Positions 1-4,886 of a stretch of 10,661 nucleotides of DNA are shown here, piece after piece. This DNA is from Cellulomonas sp. Its GTDB lineage: Bacteria > Actinomycetota > Actinomycetes > Actinomycetales > Cellulomonadaceae. A model generated the notes under the pieces. That model ran no database searches, was not told the DNA's origin, and saw only the letters and a list, made by a program, of their open reading frames with translations. Location: NCBI GenBank assembly GCA_031178805.1, contig JAPSIJ010000055.1, positions 1 to 10,661 on the forward strand, written 5' to 3'. Each line of letters begins with the position of its first letter. Position 1 is the first letter of the stretch. A program made the translations under genes and the position numbers.

Positions 1-312
1 CGGCGGGCGGTGCCGGCCGCGCGGTTGACGGGCTGGTTCCTCTGGCGGTCGCTGGTCGGCGGCGCGGACGTCGCGCTGCGCGCGGTGCGCACCCCGGTCG
101 CGACCGACCCGGTGGTCGTGACCGCCCGGCTGACCCTCCCGCCGGGCGCCCCGCGGGTGCTGTGCGCGACGCTGTCCACCCTGATGCCGGGGGCGCTGTC
201 GGTGGACCTGGCCGACGACCTGCTGGTGCTGCACGTGATCGACCGGGCGCTGCCGGCCACCGCGCAGCTGGCGGAGCTCGAGCGCCGGATCGCCGCGGTG
301 CTGGACGCCTGA
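1..312 (+). CDS. mnhE: Cation/proton antiporter subunit E (MnhE/MrpE family), C-terminal part
   Basis: The reading frame is open to the left edge, so the N-terminus lies outside the window. A GTG at position 10 could be read as a start, but family members are usually about 160 residues with N-terminal membrane helices, and only about 103 residues are visible here. The visible part has the family's look: a WFLWRSLVGGADVALRA segment, a soluble domain with LPPGAPRVL, then LSTLMPGALSVDL and LHVIDRALP, matching the conserved S-L-x-PGT-x-x-x-D and H-x-L-D pattern of MnhE. MnhE is a membrane-associated subunit of the multisubunit Mrp-type Na+(K+)/H+ antiporter, acting in pH and sodium homeostasis; F and G subunits would be expected close by, but none follows on this strand. 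It converges on the surface locus and ends at a hairpin terminator. The family call is from recognised motifs, not a search. Confidence 0.8.
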   Translation, partial: RRAVPAARLTGWFLWRSLVGGADVALRAVRTPVATDPVVVTARLTLPPGAPRVLCATLSTLMPGALSVDLADDLLVLHVIDRALPATAQLAELERRIAAVLDA

Positions 313-321
313 GGCCGAGCG

Positions 322-362
322 CGACGACGCCCCGTGCCGGTGGCCGGCACGGGGCGTCGTCG
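322..362. terminator. Bidirectional intrinsic-type terminator hairpin
   Basis: A perfect 19-bp inverted repeat (322-340 with 344-362) with a 3-nt loop starts 10 bases after the MnhE stop and lies 32 bases beyond the stop of the converging surface operon. A very stable GC-rich stem between two convergent genes fits a shared terminator. Neither side has a good U-tract, as is usual in high-GC actinobacteria. Confidence 0.8.
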
Positions 363-393
363 TGGGGGCTCGCCGCGCGGGCGCGGCGCCGGT

Positions 394-1458
394 TCAGCGG
401 GGGCCGGGCGCCCCGGCCAGGTCGACCGCGTCGTGCTCCGCCACGGCACCCGCGACGGCCTGGCACGGCGCGCACCGCGCGGTGCGGGTGCCGTCCTCGA
501 CGTGCTGCTCCGTCCACCGGTCGCCGCGGGTGAGCCGCGTGCCGCAGTCGTCGCAGCGCCGTCGCCGACGGGCCATCGTCAGCAGCCAGCCCAGGCCGGC
601 GAGGCCCAGGGCGAGCGCGAGCAGCCCCAGGATCCCGACACCCGTGACCGCCAGGTCGGGCACCTCGGGCGCGACCACGCCGGGCGCCGCCGTGTCGCCC
701 TGGAGCCGCACCTGCACGTGGAACCCGAGCGTGCCCGCGGACTCGGCGGCGGTGTAGCCGGTGACCTCCGCCGGCATCGTGAACCCGACGGTCACGGGCA
801 CGGTCTCGCCCTGCGCGACCCGCAGCTCCGCGACGACGGGCGACCCCTGGCCCGCGGCCAGCAGCGTCGAGAACCGCTCGTCGCCGTCGACGCCCGCGAC
901 GTCCCAGAACAGCCGGATCGCCTCGGCGAGGTCACCGGGTGCGACCTCGGTCCCCGGCGCGCCGTCGAGCACCAGGCGGACGGTCATCAGGGCGTCGGCC
1001 GGGCCGGCGTTGCCGATCCGCAGGGTGCGGTGCACGCGGTCACCGGGCGAGGCGACGCGGTCGCCGAGGAAGGTCGCCTCGGCGGTCGTGTAGGTGCCGC
1101 CCGACCAGTCCAGGTGCGTCGTCGGACCGTCCCAGTAGGCCTGGACCGCCCCGTCGTGCGTCGTCCCGGCACCGTCCACGGGGGCGGTGCCGCCCGCCCC
1201 GGACGCCGGGCCGGGGCCGGGGCCGGCGCCGGGTGTCGCGGCGCCCGTCCGGCCGCCCGCCGCCGACCCGGGGTGCGCGCCGGTGAGCTGCGTCGCGGCC
1301 GCCGCGGAGAGCAGCGCCAGCCCGCTGAGCAGCAGGACGAGGGTGAGCGCCCACGCCAGCCGCCGGCCGTGCGGGGACAGCGCGTCGCCGGCGGAGAGGT
1401 CGACGACCTGGGGCGCCGGGTGGGCGCCGGGGAGGTCCGGGGTGCGGAGGGGCATCAT
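394..1458 (-). CDS. Membrane-anchored beta-sandwich surface protein with LAVTG motif and cytoplasmic CxxC tail
   Basis: A 354-residue protein. Residues 35-56 form a hydrophobic segment (signal or membrane anchor), and 61-105 a Gly/Pro/Ala-rich linker. Residues about 108-255 form a beta-rich domain with SPGDRVHRTLRIGNAG near its start and VTVGFTMP and FHVQVRLQ near its end, resembling the TasA/camelysin-type sandwich. Residues 269-273 are LAVTG, followed by a membrane helix (274-294) and five arginines, which looks like a class E sortase (LAxTG) sorting signal. Unlike a normal sorting signal, about 50 residues follow, with CDDC at 302-305 and CAPC at 329-332, a likely zinc-ribbon tail inside the cell. 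The start codon overlaps the peptidase stop as ATGA; an adjacent second ATG (1455) is better spaced from a GAGG, so the true start may be one codon later. Function inferred: anchor for the neighbouring SipW-processed proteins. No sortase gene is visible here. Confidence 0.75.
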   Translation of the reverse strand: MMPLRTPDLPGAHPAPQVVDLSAGDALSPHGRRLAWALTLVLLLSGLALLSAAAATQLTGAHPGSAAGGRTGAATPGAGPGPGPASGAGGTAPVDGAGTTHDGAVQAYWDGPTTHLDWSGGTYTTAEATFLGDRVASPGDRVHRTLRIGNAGPADALMTVRLVLDGAPGTEVAPGDLAEAIRLFWDVAGVDGDERFSTLLAAGQGSPVVAELRVAQGETVPVTVGFTMPAEVTGYTAAESAGTLGFHVQVRLQGDTAAPGVVAPEVPDLAVTGVGILGLLALALGLAGLGWLLTMARRRRRCDDCGTRLTRGDRWTEQHVEDGTRTARCAPCQAVAGAVAEHDAVDLAGAPGPR

Positions 1459-2231
1459 GCCTCGTTCGTGACGGTGGCGGACGGGTCCGGGCGGCCGGCG
1501 GTGCGCAGGGCGAGCTCGCGCTCCCGGACGGCGAGCTCCCGCTCCCGCAGGACGAGCTCGCGCTCGCGCAGGTCGATCTCGCGCTCGTCGCCGGGGGCGG
1601 CGACCGGCGGCGTGGGGGCGGCCGGCGCGGCGGCCGGCACGGGCAGGGAGAGCACCCGGGTGCGCGGGCGGCGGGAGCCGGACCACAGCCCGTACCCGAC
1701 GAGGGCGGCGGCGCCGACGACGGCGAGCAGGGTCAGGTTCTGGCCGACCCACTGCCGCACCCAGCCGAGGCCGGGCAGCCCGTAGAGGAACACACCGCGG
1801 ACCTGCTCCGGGGACACCGGGGCGTCCCGCGCGGAGTTGGCGTCGCCCTGCGTGATCAGCCGGCAGGACGTGCCGTCGTCGAAGGTGCCGATGGTCTTGC
1901 CGACCACCCGGTGGGTGATCAGCGACGGGTCGCCCGGCTCCGGGAGGAAGGTGACGACCGTGCCGACGGCGACGTCCGCGCAGACCTCCTGGGCGGTGAT
2001 GCCGCGGGTCACCACGACGTCGCCGGGGCGGAAGGTCGGCTCCATGGAGCCGGTGAGCACCGTGAGCGAGGCCCCGCCGAGCAGGCGGGGCACCACGGCC
2101 AGGGCGAGAACGAGCGCGACGACGGCGATCGTCGCCGTCGCGGACAGCGCGTGCCCGGCGATGCGCCAGGGCGAGTCGTACCAGGCGCGCCGGCCGCGCG
2201 GGATCGGGACCGCACGGGTGCGGGTGGTCAT
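1455..2231 (-). CDS. sipW: Signal peptidase I, SipW/ER type
   Basis: A 258-residue membrane serine peptidase that removes signal peptides outside the membrane. Helix 1 is about residues 27-50. TGSMEPTF carries the catalytic Ser62, and LITHRVVG places His107 where eukaryote-type and SipW-type enzymes have histidine instead of the bacterial lysine. QGDANSARD (128-136) is the conserved G-D-x-N...D box. A second helix lies at about 167-184, putting the C-terminus in the cytoplasm. The tail has a Pro/Ala linker, then three REREL heptads (about 221-243), which is unusual for this family. The start is supported by AGGAG six bases upstream of the ATG. The gene follows three ALW-type preproteins and overlaps the anchor gene by four bases, so its likely substrates are those preproteins. 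The peptidase assignment is firm; the substrate assignment is inferred from context. Confidence 0.92.
   Translation of the reverse strand: MTTRTRAVPIPRGRRAWYDSPWRIAGHALSATATIAVVALVLALAVVPRLLGGASLTVLTGSMEPTFRPGDVVVTRGITAQEVCADVAVGTVVTFLPEPGDPSLITHRVVGKTIGTFDDGTSCRLITQGDANSARDAPVSPEQVRGVFLYGLPGLGWVRQWVGQNLTLLAVVGAAALVGYGLWSGSRRPRTRVLSLPVPAAAPAAPTPPVAAPGDEREIDLRERELVLRERELAVRERELALRTAGRPDPSATVTNEA
1512..1590 (-). repeat. 21-bp tandem repeat encoding REREL heptads
   Basis: About 3.7 imperfect copies of a 21-bp unit (units begin at 1512, 1533, 1554 and 1575; each starts GAGCTC or GATCTC on the plus strand) lie in the 3' part of the signal peptidase gene. A 21-bp unit preserves the frame and gives seven-residue repeats with alternating Arg/Glu and a regular Leu, consistent with a short charged helix or coiled coil. 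Copy number could vary by slippage without a frameshift. Confidence 0.85.
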
Positions 2232-2280
2232 GGCGTCTCCTCTCGCGGGCCGGTGGCGGACGGGTACGGCGCTGGGTGCG

Positions 2281-2319
2281 GGCCGGAGGGCGGTGCGGGT
2301 CGCGCACCGCCCTCCGGCC
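2281..2319 (-). terminator. Strong hairpin between the third exported-protein gene and sipW
   Basis: A perfect 17-bp inverted repeat (2281-2297 with 2303-2319) with a 5-nt loop, 33 bases after the stop of the upstream gene and 50 bases before the peptidase start. With no U-tract it could be a partial terminator or an RNA-stabilising structure. It would reduce peptidase transcript relative to its presumed substrates, unless the peptidase has its own promoter, which I could not identify. Confidence 0.7.
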
Positions 2320-2323
2320 GCGG

Positions 2324-2346
2324 CCGGTGACCGGGTCGGTCACCGG
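2324..2346 (-). terminator. Second, upstream tandem hairpin
   Basis: A perfect 9-bp inverted repeat (2324-2332 with 2338-2346) with a 5-nt loop, only 6 bases past the stop codon of the exported-protein gene. It is transcribed just before the larger hairpin at 2281-2319, so the two form a tandem pair at the 3' end of that message. Confidence 0.6.
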
Positions 2347-2352
2347 GAGGGG

Positions 2353-3129
2353 TCAGTCCTCGTCGACCGGGGCGGTCGGCTCGGACGGGGCGGGCGTGCC
2401 GCCGGCGAACTGGGCGCCGGTGTCGCGGACCTGGGTCAGCGCCAGCGTCAGGTCGGCGAGCGAGTCGGTCACGGAGACCGCCTCGCGGTCCGGGGTCTCG
2501 GCGTCGAACGCGCCGTAGACCACGACCGAGATCTCCTGCGTGGTCTCCTCCATCTGCAGCACCGTGGTGCCGTCCGCGTCCGGGAGGCCCGCGTCCTGGC
2601 CGGCGCGCGGCGCGGCCAGGTACATCAGCGGGGTCTCGCCGTCGGTGGGCAGCGCGGCCTCGGGGGCGAGGAGCTCCTCACCCAGGTAGACCTCGTAGGT
2701 CCAGGACATCTGCTCGTTGACCAGGGAGTTCTCGCCGAAGCCGCCCAGCGTGAGCTGGCCGACCAGGTTGTCGCCCTCGAGGGTCGCCTCGGCGCTGAAC
2801 GCCGCGGCCACCTTGTCGCCCGGCACGATCCGCCAGGTGCCCGGGTCCTCGATGGGGTGACCGGGCTGCGAGCCGTCGGTGCCGGTGACGACGGCCGTGG
2901 CGTCGGCGCGGTCGTCGGAGACGTCCCAGAAGGTGGTGTCCTCGATCGCGACCAGGTTCAGGTCACCGGCGGTGACCGTGCCGCCGCCGAAGTCCGCGTT
3001 CGCCGACCACAGGGCGAACGTGGAGCCGCCCAGGAGGAGGGCGGTGCCGCCGGCGACCCAGACGAGGCCCTTGCGTCGCTTCTTCTCCTCCGTCACGACG
3101 ATGACGGGGGCGGGGGTGTTGGTGCTCAT
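2353..3129 (-). CDS. Alternate-type (SipW-dependent) signal peptide exported protein, third copy
   Basis: A 258-residue exported protein. A basic stretch (EEKKRRKG, 15-21) precedes a hydrophobic segment ending GGSTFALWSANADF (34-47), then GGGTVTAGDLNL (48-59). This matches the TasA-like layout in which a G-G-T-[FY/W]-A motif and a TAGxLDL strand flank the cleavage region. WRIVPGDKVAAAF (99-111) and LEGDNLVGQLTL (117-128) closely parallel the first small exported protein of this locus, so the two are probably paralogues of the actinobacterial alternate-signal family (RER_14450 type). The C-terminus is a Pro/Glu/Asp-rich tail with no anchor. It starts after a 93-bp gap, preceded by a modest purine-rich site (AAGGGAAAG), and is followed by tandem hairpins. 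Likely processed by the adjacent SipW-type peptidase and released or assembled outside the cell; this is inferred. Confidence 0.85.
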   Translation of the reverse strand: MSTNTPAPVIVVTEEKKRRKGLVWVAGGTALLLGGSTFALWSANADFGGGTVTAGDLNLVAIEDTTFWDVSDDRADATAVVTGTDGSQPGHPIEDPGTWRIVPGDKVAAAFSAEATLEGDNLVGQLTLGGFGENSLVNEQMSWTYEVYLGEELLAPEAALPTDGETPLMYLAAPRAGQDAGLPDADGTTVLQMEETTQEISVVVYGAFDAETPDREAVSVTDSLADLTLALTQVRDTGAQFAGGTPAPSEPTAPVDED

Positions 3130-3222
3130 CAGTGCTTTCCCTTTCGGTGGCGCCCGGGGTGGGCAGGAAGGTCGACGGCCGGCGGACGATCCGCTGCCGA
3201 CGCTGGTGGGGGTGGTGCCGGT

Positions 3223-4155
3223 TCAGGAGGTGGCGAAGGCGAACGAGTCGCCCGGCGCCACGGCGGGGTTGAGGTTGGTGACCCACGGGTCGAGGGCCAG
3301 GACGAGGTCCGGCTCGCCGGACGGGTCCGGGAAGATCAGCGCGCGCCACTCGTCGTGGTCCCGCGAGACGGTGGCGTCCTCGGCGGTCGCCCGCACCGAG
3401 CCGCGCCCGGCGTACTCGCCGAGCGGGTCCAGCGCCGGGGGGAACGCCACGGCCGCCTGCCAGCGGGTCCGCGCGCCGTTCTCCCCGCCGTCCTCGCCGG
3501 TGGCCCGGACGTGCACCTCGTTCACGTACCGGCCGTCGGGGTCGTGGTTCCAGCGCATCGCGACGCACCACTCCTGCTCGACCTCGCGGCCGGCCGGGTT
3601 CGCGCCGGGCTCCTGGAGGACGTGCGCGTCGCCCGCGAACACGTGGACGTTGCGCTGCGGCTCACCCTCCGCCGCGAGCGGGGTGGCGGGCACCGCGGAG
3701 CAGTCGCCCCCCGTCCCGGCGGGGTAGACCTTGACCGTGGAGCCCGCGAGGACGGTGCCCTCCCGGGCGACGCCGGAGGAGGCGTCGTGCGTGCCGCCGT
3801 CGCCCGCGACCTGGTCGGCCGGGGAGACGTCGTAGCTCAGGCCGGTGATGCCGAGCGCCGCGCCGGAGGCGCGGAACCGCCAGAACACGGGCTCGGGCTC
3901 CAGGCCGGTCTGGTCCAGGACCTTGATGATCTCGGCCCCCGGCAGGGTCACGGTGACCGGCTCCCCGGCGGCGGAGTGCACGCGGGTGGTGTCGTCCCCC
4001 GCGGCCTGCGCGGCGAAGGCCACCGCACCGGTCCGGAACGGGGGGACGACCACCGCGTCGTTCACGGTCCACAGCGCGTGCACGCCGCTGACCACGCCGA
4101 ACGTCACCGCCGCGACGGTGCCCACGGTGGTGAGCAGGCGGGCCGCGGGCCTCAT
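3223..4155 (-). CDS. Divergent exported protein with an ALW-type alternate signal peptide
   Basis: A 310-residue protein of unrecognised family. The N-terminus has two arginines, a hydrophobic run and then SGVHALWTVNDAVVVPPFRTG (23-42), lining up with the ALW region of the other two small exported proteins; this, with its position beside a SipW-type peptidase, suggests the same export route. The mature part differs from its neighbours. It lacks the PGD...GDNL pair, has a beta-rich pattern with EPVFWRFRASG (88-98), two cysteines (152 and 197) that could form a disulfide, and a C-terminal stretch DPWVTNLNPAVAPGDSFAF. The start is fixed by an ATGA overlap with the previous gene. It is probably a structural or accessory component of the same surface assembly; there is no direct evidence of function. 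Confidence 0.75.
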   Translation of the reverse strand: MRPAARLLTTVGTVAAVTFGVVSGVHALWTVNDAVVVPPFRTGAVAFAAQAAGDDTTRVHSAAGEPVTVTLPGAEIIKVLDQTGLEPEPVFWRFRASGAALGITGLSYDVSPADQVAGDGGTHDASSGVAREGTVLAGSTVKVYPAGTGGDCSAVPATPLAAEGEPQRNVHVFAGDAHVLQEPGANPAGREVEQEWCVAMRWNHDPDGRYVNEVHVRATGEDGGENGARTRWQAAVAFPPALDPLGEYAGRGSVRATAEDATVSRDHDEWRALIFPDPSGEPDLVLALDPWVTNLNPAVAPGDSFAFATS

Positions 4156-4886
4156 GCCGCACTCTCCGGGGCGACGAAGCCCTCGCCGGCGCGCACCTGC
4201 TCCAGCCGCACCACGACCGAGCTCGCGGCCAGCTCGAGCGGCGACGCGGTGACCGGGCCCTGCTCCCACCGGTAGTCGCCGAGCACGTCGATCTGCACGA
4301 CCACGTTCCAGTCGTCGGAGCGGCCCTCGGCCCCGGCGGTCAGGCCGGGCACCACGACGACCGAGCCGAGCTCGGCCGAGCCGTGCTCCGGGGCGACCTG
4401 GTTGCCGTCCGCGTCCTCCACGTGGAAGGACAGGGCGATGCGGCCCGCCTCGACGTCCGGGGCCCCGCCGTCCGCGAGGTCCACGGAGAAGCCGGCGTTC
4501 AGGTTGTCCCCGGACAGGGAGGTCGTGACCGGCTGGACGACCTGCAGCACGTCGCCCGGCATCGCGAAGAAGTCCTCGGGCGTCGCGTCGAGGAGACCGC
4601 CCCGGGGGTCGGACACCCCGGGCGTCACCTGCTGCCAGGTCGCCGGTCCGGTCGTCATGTCCAGGTCGCCCGAGGTGAGCAGGCTCCCGGCGAACGTGTC
4701 CTCGCTCGACCACAGCGCGTACGTCGCGCCGCCCACCACCAGCGCGGTGGCGACCCCGGCGGCCACCAGGGCGCGCCCGGGCGTGACGACGCGGCGCGCA
4801 CCGCTCTCCGCGGGCTGCTGACGGCCGCCCTCGCGCAGGCTCCGGCGGCTGGGGCCGGTCCCCACGAGGAGGTCGAACGCGGTCAT
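4152..4886 (-). CDS. Alternate-type (SipW-dependent) signal peptide exported protein, first copy
   Basis: A 244-residue exported protein. It has an unusually long N-terminal region (about 38 residues, Arg-rich) before the hydrophobic segment, which ends VVGGATYALWSSEDTF (51-65) and is followed by LLTSGDLDM (69-77), the TasA-like alternate signal layout. MPGDVLQVVQPV (109-120) and LSGDNLNAGFSVDL (124-137) match the equivalent positions of the protein encoded at 2353-3129, and both end with a strand containing L-x-Q-V-R. The chosen ATG overlaps the stop of the beta-helix gene as ATGA, and its own stop overlaps the next start the same way, so the three genes are probably translationally coupled. 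The likely substrate relationship with the SipW-type peptidase is inferred from motif and locus. Confidence 0.85.
   Translation of the reverse strand: MTAFDLLVGTGPSRRSLREGGRQQPAESGARRVVTPGRALVAAGVATALVVGGATYALWSSEDTFAGSLLTSGDLDMTTGPATWQQVTPGVSDPRGGLLDATPEDFFAMPGDVLQVVQPVTTSLSGDNLNAGFSVDLADGGAPDVEAGRIALSFHVEDADGNQVAPEHGSAELGSVVVVPGLTAGAEGRSDDWNVVVQIDVLGDYRWEQGPVTASPLELAASSVVVRLEQVRAGEGFVAPESAA

Noticed and set aside
1198..1232. Possible G-quadruplex from repeated GGGGCC on the plus strand
   Set aside because: Only three runs of three or more G; explained by the Gly-Pro-rich linker of the anchor protein.
334..1785. Long plus-strand open frame of 483 codons opposite the anchor and peptidase genes
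   Set aside because: Arg/Gly-rich low-complexity translation, no recognisable domain, fully antisense to two well-supported genes; such frames are expected in very GC-rich DNA.
1837..4275. Long plus-strand open frame of 812 codons
   Set aside because: Antisense shadow of the peptidase and two preprotein genes; the composition is Arg/Gly/Val-rich with no domain.
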